From Streptomyces shenzhenensis (GTDB lineage Bacteria > Actinomycetota > Actinomycetes > Streptomycetales > Streptomycetaceae), in contig NZ_PENI01000019.1 of NCBI RefSeq assembly GCF_003688995.1, forward strand, positions 62,001-126,000: a stretch of 64,000 nucleotides of DNA. The letters run 5' to 3'. A program made the position numbers and the translations under genes. Positions 50,160 through 59,582 of the stretch are shown here, piece after piece. How positions within the stretch are numbered: the first letter of the stretch is position 1; each line of letters starts with the position of its first letter. Below the pieces are notes generated by a model. That model was not told where the DNA came from, did not search any database, and saw only the letters and a list, made by a program, of their open reading frames with translations.

Positions 50160-51611
50160 TCACTGGTGCTTGTAGTGCTTGATCGACGTGTCCTTGGCGG
50201 CCTCGTCGGCGAAGCCCTGGATCTTCGTGATGGCCTCGGCCGGGGTCATACGGCCCGCCATCATCTCGCCGAGACCGGCGACCCCGATCTGCTCCTTCTG
50301 GAGCTTCACGTACCAGTCCTGGATACGCGGATTCACCACGTTGTCCCCGGCCTTCTCCAGGGCCGCCTGGCCGGACTTCAGGCCGGGGGTGAGGATGATA
50401 CCGGTGGTGCCGCCGTTGTACGCGCTCAGCGACTTCACCTTGGCGGTGAAGCTCTTCGAGGAGGCCTCGCTGAGCATGATGCGCAGCTGCTCCATGCCGC
50501 CGGCCGGGTTCTTCGCCTTGGCCGGGACGACGAAGGGCTCGGCGCCGGAGGCCCAGATGGTGCCGAACGGCATCCTGTCGGAGGAGTCGAGGCCGGTGGG
50601 CGCCGAGACGGCCAGGTCGAAGTCCTCCGGGATGACGTTGGCCGACTCGTTCTCCACCCAGGAGCCGTTCGGGAGGAACAGCGCCTTGCCCTGGGCCCAG
50701 GCGGTCTGCGACTGGATGTGGTCGAGGCCCGGGGTGCCCTTGAGGATGTAGCCCTTCTTGTACAGCTCGTAGTAGGCCTCGAAACACGCCTTCACCGCCG
50801 GGTGCTTCCAGGCGTTGGGTTCGAGGTTGTCGATGGCGTCGAGCACGTCCCGGCCGCCGACCTTGCCGATCATCGGGTAGAGCGAGAAGGGGATGTAGTA
50901 CGGGTACTTGCCCGCGTACGTCCAGCCCGCGATGCCCTTCTTCTTGGCCTTCGCGCAGACCGCGAGCATCTGGTCCCAGGTCTCCGGGTACTGCTCGTCG
51001 AGCGCGTTCAGGGCCTTCTGCGAGTACCAGACGCCGTACACCGTGTAGGCGTAGTAGAAGATCCAGACCGGGTCGCCGTCGAACTGGCCCATCTCGACGA
51101 TGCCGGGACGCAGCGTGTCGCGGACCTTCTTGTCCGGGTCGTCGTACGAGGGGGCGTCGAGCAGCGGGGTGAGGTCGGCGAGCTGGTTCTTGCCTACCAG
51201 GACGCCCATGTCCATCTGCTCGGCGCCGGAGTTGTCGATGAGGTCCGGCGGGGTGCCCTGGTTGAAGCGGGGCTGGAGCGTCGACTGGATCTTCTGGGTG
51301 GCGGAGAACTTCACCTCGGCCTTCGGGAAGTTCTGCTCGTAGATCTTCACCGCGTCCTCGGCGTACTCCTTGCCGAAACCGCCGTCGAACAGGACGAATT
51401 CCATCTGAGCGGTGTCATTGACGGCAAGCGGGTTCTGCGCCGTCTTCTTGCCCGCTTTCGCCTTGTCCTGACTGTCGCCACCGCTGCTCGCGCAGGCGGA
51501 CAGGAAACCCGCCGTGGGAAGGGTGAGCAGGCCGAGTGCGGCGGACCGCTTGATGAGGTCACGGCGGCCGACGCCACCGCCACCGTGGTTCGCTGCGGAA
51601 GTGGATCCCAT
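50160..51611 (-). CDS. ngcE: Chitin-sugar ABC transporter substrate-binding lipoprotein (NgcE-like)
   Basis: 483 residues from the ATG at 51611; the open frame continuing upstream is a GC artefact. A combined Tat and lipoprotein signal reads GRRDLIKRSAALGLLTLPTA then FLSACASS, with the lipidated Cys near residue 40. The solute-binding fold includes FVLFDGGFGKEYAEDAVKIY, IDNSGAEQMDMGVLVG, WIFYYAYTVYGVWYSQKAL and FLPNGSWVENESANV. The family binds N-acetylglucosamine and N,N'-diacetylchitobiose. A DasR-like site lies 94 bp upstream, consistent with chitin control. Confidence 0.9.
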   Translation of the reverse strand: MGSTSAANHGGGGVGRRDLIKRSAALGLLTLPTAGFLSACASSGGDSQDKAKAGKKTAQNPLAVNDTAQMEFVLFDGGFGKEYAEDAVKIYEQNFPKAEVKFSATQKIQSTLQPRFNQGTPPDLIDNSGAEQMDMGVLVGKNQLADLTPLLDAPSYDDPDKKVRDTLRPGIVEMGQFDGDPVWIFYYAYTVYGVWYSQKALNALDEQYPETWDQMLAVCAKAKKKGIAGWTYAGKYPYYIPFSLYPMIGKVGGRDVLDAIDNLEPNAWKHPAVKACFEAYYELYKKGYILKGTPGLDHIQSQTAWAQGKALFLPNGSWVENESANVIPEDFDLAVSAPTGLDSSDRMPFGTIWASGAEPFVVPAKAKNPAGGMEQLRIMLSEASSKSFTAKVKSLSAYNGGTTGIILTPGLKSGQAALEKAGDNVVNPRIQDWYVKLQKEQIGVAGLGEMMAGRMTPAEAITKIQGFADEAAKDTSIKHYKHQ

Positions 51612-51704
51612 GCTCAAGTCCTCGCTTTCTCCAGGACTCAGGCGGTGAACCGGATCCTCCCCGGCACCGCGGTCGGGTAGCGCTGGGTCGTGCAGGAAAC
51701 GCCG

Positions 51705-51720
51705 ACAGGTATAGTCCACT
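51705..51720 (-). promoter_or_regulatory. DasR-responsive element (dre)-like site upstream of ngcE
   Basis: On the minus strand AGTGGACTATACCTGT matches 12 of 16 positions of the dre consensus AGTGGTCTAGACCACT. It suggests that the GlcNAc repressor DasR controls ngcEFG. Confidence 0.55.
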
Positions 51721-51911
51721 TTCGGTCGGCTGAGCAAGATCGAATGCAAGGTTGGCCATGGGTCTTTTCCGAGTTGAGACCTCGCGGAAATATGAGCCAC
51801 CTGTGGGCACCTTGCCGGAAAAATCCGCGACATAGAGCCCCGAATGCCACAGGCAACACCCTTGACATCATCGGCCACTTGACTCCCTACTGGTTCCTGC
51901 GCAGCAAGTTT

Positions 51912-51923
51912 GACAACGTTGTC
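51912..51923. promoter_or_regulatory. GH92 operator, copy 1
   Basis: GACAACGTTGTC, a perfect 12-bp palindrome, 27 bp upstream of the first GH92 start. The same box is found twice upstream of the second GH92 gene. The form suggests a LacI-type repressor. Confidence 0.65.
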
Positions 51924-51950
51924 TGATGAGCGCAGGGAGGGTTTCCGTAG

Positions 51951-54900
51951 ATGCAGCGGAGAGCTCGGTACAGATGGGGACCGGCGGCCGTGCTGACGAC
52001 CGCCTTCGTCATGGCGGTGGGTGCACAGGGGGCGGCGGTCGCCCTGCCCGCCCAGGCACCGGCCGCCGACCGGGAGTTCGCCTCCTCGTTCGAGGCGGAC
52101 GATCCGGCGCCTGACTGGCTGAACACGGTGGACACGGGGCCGGGCGGGGCCAAGCGCGCCTCGGGCGTCGACGGCGGCTACAGCACCGGCATCCCGGGGA
52201 ACGTCACCGACCACGTCACCGAGGTGCGCGCGAGCGCCGAGAACACCGGCGGCGGGGAGGTGAAGGAAAATCTCATCGACGGTGAGCCGAGCACCAAGTG
52301 GCTCGCCTTCCAGCCGACCGGCTGGGCCGAGTTCGACCTGGACAAGCCGGTCAAGCTGGTGACGTACGCCCTCACGTCGGCCAACGACTACGCCGAACGG
52401 GACCCGAAGGACTGGACCCTTCAGGGCTCCACGGACGGCAAGGACTGGAAGACCCTCGACACCCGCTCCGGCGAGACCTTCGCGGAGCGCTTCCGGACCA
52501 AGTCGTACGACCTCGCCGAACCGGCCGAATACCAGCATTTCCGGCTCGATGTGACGAAGAACAACGGCGCGTCGGGGATCCTGCAGCTCGCGGACGTCCA
52601 GTTCTCCACGGGCGGCAGCGACAACCCGGTCCCGCAGGACATGCTCTCGCTGGTCGACCGCGGGCCGAGCGGCTCGCCGACCGCCAAGGCGGGCGCCGGC
52701 TTCACCGGCAAGCGGGCCCTCAGGTACGCGGGACGGCACACCGCGGACGGCCGCGCCTACTCGTACAACAAGGTCTTCGACGTGAACGTGAAGGTCGGCC
52801 GCGACACCCGGCTGTCGTACCGGATCTTCCCGTCCATGGCCGACGGCGACCGCGACTACGACGCCACCAACGTCTCCGTCGACCTGGCCTTCACCGACGG
52901 CACCTACCTCAGCGGGCTGGGCGCGACCGACCAGCACGGTTTCGCGCTGTCCCCGCGGGGGCAGGGCGCGGCGAAGGTGCTGTACGTCAACCAGTGGAAC
53001 AACGTGGAGTCGCGGATCGGCTCGGTCGCGGCGGGCAGGACCGTCGACCGGATCCTGCTGGCCTACGACTCCCCCACCGGCCCTGCGAAGTTCCGCGGCT
53101 GGCTCGACGACGTGGCGCTGCGGCAGGCGGCCCCGGAGAAGCCCAAGGCGCATCTGTCCGACTACGCGCTGACCACCCGCGGCACCAACTCCAGCGGCAG
53201 CTTCTCGCGGGGCAACAACTTCCCGGCGACCGCGGTGCCCAACGGCTTCAACTTCTGGACCCCGGTGACCAACGCGTCCTCGCTCAGCTGGCTGTACGAG
53301 TACGCGCGGGCGAACAACGACGCCAATCTGCCGACGATCCAGGCGTTCAGCGCGAGCCACGAGCCGAGCCCCTGGATGGGCGACCGGCAGACCTTCCAGC
53401 TGATGCCGTCCGCCGCGTCCGGCACCCCGGACACCGGCCGCACGGCACGGGCTCTGGCGTTCCGGCACGAGAACGAGACCGCGCGGCCGTACTACTACGG
53501 CGTCCGCTTCGAGAGCGGCCTCAAGGCGGAGATGGCGCCGACCGACCACGCGGCGGCGCTGCGCTTCAGCTACCCGGGTGACGACACGAGCGTGATCTTC
53601 GACAACGTCACCGACCAGGCGGGCCTCACCCTCGACAAGGAGAACGGGATCGTCACCGGCTACTCCGACGTGAAGTCGGGCCTGTCGGCGGGCGCCACCC
53701 GGCTGTTCGTGTACGGCGTCTTCGACAAGCCGGTCACCGCGGGCGACTCCAGCGGGGTCAAGGGCTATCTGCGGTTCGACGCGGGCGCCGACCGCACCGT
53801 CACGCTGCGCCTGGCGACCTCGCTGATCAGCGTGGACCAGGCGAAGGACAACCTGCGTCAGGAGATCCCCGACGGCATGTCCTTCGACACGGTCAAGTCG
53901 CGGGCCCAGCGGGCCTGGGACAAGGTGCTCGGCCGGGTCGAGGTGGAGGGCGCGACGCCCGACCAGCTGACCACCCTGTACTCCAGCCTGTACCGGCTGT
54001 ACCTGTACCCGAACTCCGGCTTCGAGAAGGTCGGTTCGAAGTACCAGTACGCCTCGCCCTTCTCCCCGATGCCGGGCCAGGACACCCCGACCCACACGGG
54101 CGCGAAGATCGTCGACGGCAAGGTCTACATAAACAACGGCTTCTGGGACACCTATCGGACCACCTGGCCCGCGTACTCCTTCCTGACGCCGGGCCGGGCG
54201 GGTGAGATGGTCGACGGGTTCGTGCAGCAGTACAAGGACGGCGGCTGGACCTCCCGCTGGTCCTCCCCCGGCTACGCGGACCTGATGACCGGCACCTCCT
54301 CGGACGTCGCGTTCGCGGACGCCTACGTCAAGGGCGTGAAGTTCGACGCCACGGCGGCGTACGAGGCGGCCGTGAAGAACGCGACCGTCGTACCGCCGTC
54401 CTCCGGCGTGGGCCGCAAGGGCATGGCCACCTCGCCGTTCCTCGGCTACACCAGCACCGCCACCGGCGAGGGCCTGTCCTGGGCGATGGAGGGCTACCTC
54501 AACGACTACGGCATCGCCAAGATGGGCGAGTCCCTCTACAAGAAGACGGGCGAGAAGCGCTACAAGGAGGAGTCGCAGTACTTCCTCAACCGCGCCCAGG
54601 ACTATGTGAACCTCTTCGACTCCCAGGCCGGCTTCTTCCAGGGCCGCGACGCCAAGGGCAACTGGCGGGTCGACTCGGCGAAGTACGACCCGCGCGTGTG
54701 GGGGTACGACTACACGGAGACCAACGGCTGGGGCTACGCGTTCACGGCGCCGCAGGACAGCCGGGGCCTGGCCAACCTCTACGGCGGCCGGTCCGGTCTC
54801 GCCGACAAGCTCGACGAGTACTTCTCCACACCGGAGACGGCCTCGCCCGAGGTCGTCGGCTCGTACGGCGGGATCATCCACGAGATGATCGAGGCCCGGG

Positions 54901-55754
54901 ACGTCCGCATGGGCATGCACGGGCAGTCCAACCAGCCCTCGCACCACGCGCTGTACATGTACGACGCGGCGGGGCAGCCGTGGAAGACGCAGGCGCTGGT
55001 GCGCGAGGCGCTCTCCCGGCTGTACGTGGGCAGTGAGATAGGGCAGGGCTACCCGGGCGACGAGGACAACGGCGAGATGTCCGGCTGGTACCTGTTCTCC
55101 TCGCTCGGCTTCTACCCGCTGGTCATGGGCAGCGGCGAGTACGCCATCGGCTCCCCGCTGTTCAAGAAGGTCACGGTCCACCTGGAGAACGGCCGGGACC
55201 TGGTGGTCAACGCGCCGAAGAACAGCACGAAGAACGTGTACGTGCAGGGTCTGAAGGTCAACGGCCGTACCTGGACGTCGACCTCGCTCCCGCACTCGGT
55301 GCTGGCCAAGGGCGGGGTGCTCACCTTCGACATGGGCTCCAGGCCGTCCACGTGGGGCACGGGCAAGAACGCGGGCCCGGTCTCCATCGCCCAGGACGGC
55401 AAGGTGCCGACGCCGCACGCGGACGTGCTGAAGGGTGACGGCGCGCTGTTCGACGACACCTCGGCGACGAACGCGGCGGTCACCTCCGTGGACCTGCCGG
55501 TCGGCGCCGCCACCAAGGCGGTCCAGTACACGCTGACCTCGGCCACGGACCGCACGAAGGCACCGGCCGGCTGGACCCTCCAGGGCTCCACCGACGGCAC
55601 CACGTGGAAGACCCTGGACGAGCGCTCCGGCGAGTCGTTCACCTGGGACCGGCAGACCCGGGCGTTCACGATCCCCTCGCCGGGCACGTATGCGAAGTAC
55701 CGGCTGGTCCTCGACGGTCAGTCGACGCTGGCGGAGGTGGAGCTGCTGGCCTGA
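51951..55754 (+). CDS. Secreted GH92 alpha-mannosidase-family enzyme with CBM32-like domains; catalytic acid is Gln
   Basis: 1267 residues. A signal peptide (VLTTAFVMAVGAQGAAVALPAQA) is followed by an F5/8 type C (CBM32-like) module at about 85-225 (ENLIDGEPSTKWLAFQPTGW, WTLQGSTDGKDWKTLD), a second beta-rich region, the GH92 catalytic part at about 390-1130 (INNGFWDTYRTTWPAYSFLTP, GYPGDEDNGEMSGWYLFSSL) and a partial F5/8C module at the end. In the conserved NEPSHH motif this protein has NQPSHH (Gln995). In the characterised Cellulosimicrobium GH92 enzyme with Gln there, the substrate is mannose-1-phospho-6-mannose, so phosphomannan uncapping is a reasonable prediction. Divergent from ngcE. 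Confidence 0.88.
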   Translation: MQRRARYRWGPAAVLTTAFVMAVGAQGAAVALPAQAPAADREFASSFEADDPAPDWLNTVDTGPGGAKRASGVDGGYSTGIPGNVTDHVTEVRASAENTGGGEVKENLIDGEPSTKWLAFQPTGWAEFDLDKPVKLVTYALTSANDYAERDPKDWTLQGSTDGKDWKTLDTRSGETFAERFRTKSYDLAEPAEYQHFRLDVTKNNGASGILQLADVQFSTGGSDNPVPQDMLSLVDRGPSGSPTAKAGAGFTGKRALRYAGRHTADGRAYSYNKVFDVNVKVGRDTRLSYRIFPSMADGDRDYDATNVSVDLAFTDGTYLSGLGATDQHGFALSPRGQGAAKVLYVNQWNNVESRIGSVAAGRTVDRILLAYDSPTGPAKFRGWLDDVALRQAAPEKPKAHLSDYALTTRGTNSSGSFSRGNNFPATAVPNGFNFWTPVTNASSLSWLYEYARANNDANLPTIQAFSASHEPSPWMGDRQTFQLMPSAASGTPDTGRTARALAFRHENETARPYYYGVRFESGLKAEMAPTDHAAALRFSYPGDDTSVIFDNVTDQAGLTLDKENGIVTGYSDVKSGLSAGATRLFVYGVFDKPVTAGDSSGVKGYLRFDAGADRTVTLRLATSLISVDQAKDNLRQEIPDGMSFDTVKSRAQRAWDKVLGRVEVEGATPDQLTTLYSSLYRLYLYPNSGFEKVGSKYQYASPFSPMPGQDTPTHTGAKIVDGKVYINNGFWDTYRTTWPAYSFLTPGRAGEMVDGFVQQYKDGGWTSRWSSPGYADLMTGTSSDVAFADAYVKGVKFDATAAYEAAVKNATVVPPSSGVGRKGMATSPFLGYTSTATGEGLSWAMEGYLNDYGIAKMGESLYKKTGEKRYKEESQYFLNRAQDYVNLFDSQAGFFQGRDAKGNWRVDSAKYDPRVWGYDYTETNGWGYAFTAPQDSRGLANLYGGRSGLADKLDEYFSTPETASPEVVGSYGGIIHEMIEARDVRMGMHGQSNQPSHHALYMYDAAGQPWKTQALVREALSRLYVGSEIGQGYPGDEDNGEMSGWYLFSSLGFYPLVMGSGEYAIGSPLFKKVTVHLENGRDLVVNAPKNSTKNVYVQGLKVNGRTWTSTSLPHSVLAKGGVLTFDMGSRPSTWGTGKNAGPVSIAQDGKVPTPHADVLKGDGALFDDTSATNAAVTSVDLPVGAATKAVQYTLTSATDRTKAPAGWTLQGSTDGTTWKTLDERSGESFTWDRQTRAFTIPSPGTYAKYRLVLDGQSTLAEVELLA

Positions 55755-55817
55755 CCCGCGCCGCACACGCCGAGGGGCGGGCCCGGAATCACTCCGGGTC
55801 CGCCCCTTCGGCGTCCG

Positions 55818-56070
55818 CGGGGCCGGCCTCGGACAGCGCGGACGCGTCGAGTCGGTACCCCGCGCCGCGGCGGCTGTGGCCGCCCGCCCCCTCGCCGGCG
55901 CCCGGGTCGTGGACGTCAGCGCCGGTACCGGCATCGCGACCGCGCTCCTGCGCGCCCGCGGCGCCGACGTGGTCGCGGTGGAACCCGGTGACGGCATGGC
56001 GGCCGAGTTCCGCCGCGGCCTCCCCGACGTCCCGATCGTCCGGGGCAACGGCAACGCCCTGCCCGGGAAC
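55818..56070 (+). pseudogene. Fragment of a class I SAM-dependent methyltransferase
   Basis: About 84 codons in one frame, ending in NALPGNGG: LAGARVVDVSAGTGIATALL (motif I), RARGADVVAVEPGDGMAAEF (motif post I) and LPDVPIVRGNGNALPG (motif II start). It then dissolves into unrelated sequence and the GH92 terminator. The C-terminal two-thirds and a proper start are missing. It is a decayed gene; its full-length relatives methylate small molecules, with substrate unknown. Confidence 0.65.
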
Positions 56071-56103
56071 GGCGGGTGTGCACGGTGTCCGGGTGCGGCG
56101 CGA

Positions 56104-56153
56104 GGCGGCCTGCGGCGATGTCCGTCGGTCATCGCCCATCGCCGCAGGCCGCC
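56104..56153 (-). terminator. Terminator of the second GH92 gene
   Basis: A 17-bp perfect stem, GGCGGCCTGCGGCGATG (56104-56120) with complement at 56137-56153 and a 16-nt loop, directly after the minus-strand stop at 56169. Confidence 0.7.
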
Positions 56154-56168
56154 CGCGGTGCCGTCCGG

Positions 56169-59100
56169 TCAGCCGACCGCGAGGGTGAAGACGTGCAGAT
56201 CGGCGTTGTCGGGCAGGGTGACGCGCACGATCCGCCGGCCCTCCGGGGCCGGGTACGGCCGGGTGGCGAAGACGTAGGTCGCCACCGGGTCCCGGTCGGC
56301 TCCGGCGACGTTGCGGTACGCCGTCCTGGCGACCACCTCGTTGCCGTACTGCACGGTCCCGCCGCCTCCGCCGACCGTCCAGTCCGTGAAGGAGAGGTCG
56401 ACGGTGCCGGTGGTGCCGTCGTCGTAGCCGACGGTCGCCGTGGTGCGCTGGTTGCCGTTGACGGCGCTGCCGACGAAGGACAACCGGGCCGCCGGGGAGG
56501 CCAGTTCGATCGTCTGGCCGACGGCCGACGCGTTGTCGGGACGGCCGCTCGGCGAGTCGGGCCAGACGAAGTCCAGGCCGTCCACGGTGCCGTGACCGCC
56601 CGGGGTCAGGCCCGCCGCGGCGAGGGCCTGGCGGGAGTAGCTCCACCCGCCGCCGTCGTAGTCGGCCTCGTCGTGGTCGCCCTCGTCGTCCGACACACCG
56701 GTGTTGTCGTACGCGGCGAGGAGGGTGCCGGGCGCGGCCACTGTCAGCGACACCGGCTGCGCGTAGGAGGTGTCGCCCGCGGTCACCGTGACCTTGACGG
56801 TGGCGAAGCCCTGCGGGGTGTCCGGGCCGGTGGCGAGGGTGATCTCCTGGGACCCGGCGGTCACCGTGCCCTCGGCGGGCGTCGCGGTGATCCCGTCCGG
56901 TGTCTCGACCCGGAAGCGGACCTCGGGCCCGGTGCCGCCGCTCAGCGACAGCGCGCGGATGCCGACCTGCGCGCTGCCGCCCGGCGCGACGGTCGCCGCG
57001 GTCGGGCCGACACCGATCTGGTACGGCTGCTCGCCCTCCCGGAAGGACGGCGGCGCCTGGCCCGTGCCCCAGGCACGGTTCGGGGTGTCGGAGAGGGTGT
57101 AGTCGAGTCGGCCGCCGTCCCGCACGAAGGACGCCGGCAGCCAGGCCCGGTCACTGGTGCGGCCGTCGACCTTCAGGGACCGCACATACGGTGCGTCGGC
57201 CGCCGCGCCCGCCGCCCGGATCGAGATGTCGTTGCCGTGCGGCCTGTCGATCTCCGCCCGTTCGAACAGCGGCGAGGCGAGGACGAGTTCGGCCCGTGAG
57301 GGCACCTGCGGGTACATGCCGAGCGCCGAGAACACGTACCACGCCGACATCGCCCCGAGGTCGTCGTTGCCGGGTATGCCGCCCGGCTCGGTCGTCCACA
57401 GCTGCCGCATCGCCGCGCGGACGGTCTCCTGCGTCCTGTACGGGGCGCCCGCGTAGTCGTACAGGTACGGGACGTTGAGGGACGGCTCGTTGTCCAGCTC
57501 CGACTTGGCGCCGCCACTGCCGGTGAAGGCCCAGCCGCCGTCGGCGTCGTGGAAGAAGTCGTCGAGCCGGGCCAGTGCCGCGTCGGTGCCGCCCATGGCG
57601 GCGAACAGGCCCGCCGGGTTGTGCTGGACCATCCAGGTGTACTGGGCGGCGGTGCCCTCCACGAAGCCGTTGCCGGTGTCCGGGGTGAAGCCGGTCACCC
57701 AGCTGCCGTCGGCCTTCCGGTTGGCGATGTAGCCGCCGGTCCGGTCGGCCGCGACGTTGAAGCTGTTCTGCCACCACTGGGCGCGCCGGGCGAAGGCGGC
57801 GGCGGTGTCCTTCTGCCCGGCCGCCGTGGCCAGTTGGGAGAGGGAGAAGTCCGCGGTGGACATCTCCAGGGTCTCGGCCGCGCCGCCCCAGGCGTTGGAC
57901 ACGGACGGCATGTAGTGCAGCGCCAGGTACTTGTCCAGCGAGGGCCGCTGGCCCACCGACAGCACCGGCTTGCCCGCCGCCGACAGGTCCTGGGCGGTGG
58001 GCACGGTCGCCGCCTTCACCAGCGAGTCCAGCGCGCCGCGCAGATCGAAGTCGGTGCCGCCGAAGGCCCGGATGCCGGCCAGTGCGGTCGGCGAGGGGTC
58101 GCCGTTCATGACGTGCGTGCCGCTCGCGCCGTGCAGCCAGCGGTCCCAGACGCCGCCGTTCTGCCGGGCCAGTTCGTACAGGGACTGCGCGATGTCCGAC
58201 CCCGTCCGCGGGTCGAGCAGGGTCAGCAGTTGCACCTGGTCGCGGTAGACGTCCCAGCCGGAGAAGGTCCCGTACTGGGCCCGGTGGCCGCGGCCCACCC
58301 GGTGCACCGCGCCGTCGCTGCCGCGGTATCTGCCGTCGGCGTCACTGATCACGTTCGGGTGCAGCAGGGCGTGGTAGAGGGCGGTGTAGAAGGTGGTGCG
58401 TTCGGCGTCGGTGCCGCCGCCCACCCGGATCTGCCCCAGCCGCTCGCGCCAGGCGCGCCGGGCGGCGTCCCGCACGTCGGCGAAGGACCGGTACGACGGG
58501 TTCTCCGCGGCGAGGTTGGCCGCGGCGCCGGCCGGACTCACGTACGAGATGCCGACCTTGGCGTGCACGGGACCGGCGCCCGGCTCGAACTCGACGTAGC
58601 CGCCGGCGCCCTTGCCCGCCACCGGCCGGCCGCCGTCGGTGAAGCCGCCCGTGCCGCCCGAGGCGGCCGTGGCCCCCGGGTTCAGCTGGTCGTCCTGCCA
58701 GGTGCCGGTCGCCTTGAAGGCACGGTCGAACGTCGCCGTGAAGTACAGCGTGTAGTAGTCGCGCCGGCCCTCGGGGTCGAGGTAGCCGCAGAAGTTGCCG
58801 GAGGTGACGGACCCGGAGACGGTGCGCCGCTCGGGGTCGATCTGCACCGTCGAAGCGCTGGAGCCCACCTCGGAGTTGGCGGTGCGCACCAGCAGCGAGG
58901 CGGGCTTGCCGGCCGGATAGGTGAAGCGGGCCGAGCCGGTGTGCGCGGTGGCGGTGAGGTCGGCGCGCACACCGGAGGCCAGGGTCACCCCGTAGTGACC
59001 GGGTTCGGCGCTCTCGTCGGCGTGGTCGAAGTCGGCGGCGTAGACGGCGTCCTTGGTGTCGCTCGCCGGGGACGAGGTGACCTCGCCCGGGTACGGGAAG

Positions 59101-59432
59101 AACGGGATGTCGCCGCTGCCGCCCGCGCAGCCCGTGCCGGACATGTGCGTGAGGCTGAAGCCCCGGATGCGGGTGGCGTCGTACTGGTAGCCGCCGGGCG
59201 CCGCGGTTCTCGTCGCGTCGCCTCGGGTGTTCTCGGGGCTCCAGGAGAGCATGCCGAACGGCACGACGGCGCCCGGGAAGACATTGCCGCCGTTCCTGGT
59301 GCCGATCAGCGGATCGACGTACGCGGTCGGGTCCTTGACGAGTTCGGGGGGTGCTGCGGTGGCCGCCAGGGCGGGGGAGCCGCCGACCGCGAGCACGGCG
59401 GCCAGCAGCAGGGACGTGGGACGGAAACGCAT
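56169..59432 (-). CDS. Secreted GH92 alpha-1,2-mannosidase
   Basis: 1087 residues from ATG at 59432 with GGAGGAGG upstream. The signal peptide (SLLLAAVLAVGGSPALA) leads into the GH92 N-domain (VDPLIGTRNGGNVFPGAVVPFGM, FSLTHMSGTGCAGGSGDIPFF), then the catalytic (alpha/alpha)6 part with GWDVYRDQVQLLTLLDPRTG, NEPSLNVPYLYDYAG (catalytic acid Glu649) and IPGNDDLGAMSAWYVFSALG (catalytic Asp pair). A NEW3-type beta domain and a final NPCBM-like domain (about 905-1087) follow. It should trim alpha-1,2-mannose from fungal mannan. Two copies of the GACAACGTTGTC-type operator precede it. Confidence 0.92.
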   Translation of the reverse strand: MRFRPTSLLLAAVLAVGGSPALAATAAPPELVKDPTAYVDPLIGTRNGGNVFPGAVVPFGMLSWSPENTRGDATRTAAPGGYQYDATRIRGFSLTHMSGTGCAGGSGDIPFFPYPGEVTSSPASDTKDAVYAADFDHADESAEPGHYGVTLASGVRADLTATAHTGSARFTYPAGKPASLLVRTANSEVGSSASTVQIDPERRTVSGSVTSGNFCGYLDPEGRRDYYTLYFTATFDRAFKATGTWQDDQLNPGATAASGGTGGFTDGGRPVAGKGAGGYVEFEPGAGPVHAKVGISYVSPAGAAANLAAENPSYRSFADVRDAARRAWRERLGQIRVGGGTDAERTTFYTALYHALLHPNVISDADGRYRGSDGAVHRVGRGHRAQYGTFSGWDVYRDQVQLLTLLDPRTGSDIAQSLYELARQNGGVWDRWLHGASGTHVMNGDPSPTALAGIRAFGGTDFDLRGALDSLVKAATVPTAQDLSAAGKPVLSVGQRPSLDKYLALHYMPSVSNAWGGAAETLEMSTADFSLSQLATAAGQKDTAAAFARRAQWWQNSFNVAADRTGGYIANRKADGSWVTGFTPDTGNGFVEGTAAQYTWMVQHNPAGLFAAMGGTDAALARLDDFFHDADGGWAFTGSGGAKSELDNEPSLNVPYLYDYAGAPYRTQETVRAAMRQLWTTEPGGIPGNDDLGAMSAWYVFSALGMYPQVPSRAELVLASPLFERAEIDRPHGNDISIRAAGAAADAPYVRSLKVDGRTSDRAWLPASFVRDGGRLDYTLSDTPNRAWGTGQAPPSFREGEQPYQIGVGPTAATVAPGGSAQVGIRALSLSGGTGPEVRFRVETPDGITATPAEGTVTAGSQEITLATGPDTPQGFATVKVTVTAGDTSYAQPVSLTVAAPGTLLAAYDNTGVSDDEGDHDEADYDGGGWSYSRQALAAAGLTPGGHGTVDGLDFVWPDSPSGRPDNASAVGQTIELASPAARLSFVGSAVNGNQRTTATVGYDDGTTGTVDLSFTDWTVGGGGGTVQYGNEVVARTAYRNVAGADRDPVATYVFATRPYPAPEGRRIVRVTLPDNADLHVFTLAVG

Positions 59433-59582
59433 GACGCGGCCCCTCCTCCTTCGGACGGGTCGCGCACCACAGGTCGCACAAGCCGCAGGGACAGTAACGT
59501 GCGCCACCGGTACCACGGAAGACCGCGTGCGCCGACGCCGACCCCCGCCGCCCCCACCCGACCGGGCTACCACAAGTGGCTT

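Larger units (their letters stand above)
51612..51950. other. Divergent control region of ngcE and the first GH92 gene
   Basis: 339 bp without a gene. On the ngcE side is the DasR-like box (51705-51720). On the GH92 side are a TTGACA hexamer (51862-51867), the palindrome GACAACGTTGTC (51912-51923) and GGGAGG before the ATG. The middle is AT-rich for this genome. Confidence 0.65.
55755..56168. other. Gap with a methyltransferase remnant and a terminator
   Basis: Between the convergent GH92 genes. It holds the methyltransferase fragment (55818-56070) and the terminator hairpin (56104-56153). Apart from these, nothing convincing is seen. Confidence 0.6.

Noticed and set aside
50160..56132. A minus-strand open frame of nearly 2000 codons covering ngcE and the antisense of the first GH92 gene
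   Set aside because: Only the last 483 codons (ngcE) have natural composition; the rest is Arg/Gly/Val-rich antisense of the GH92 gene, a usual effect of high GC third positions.
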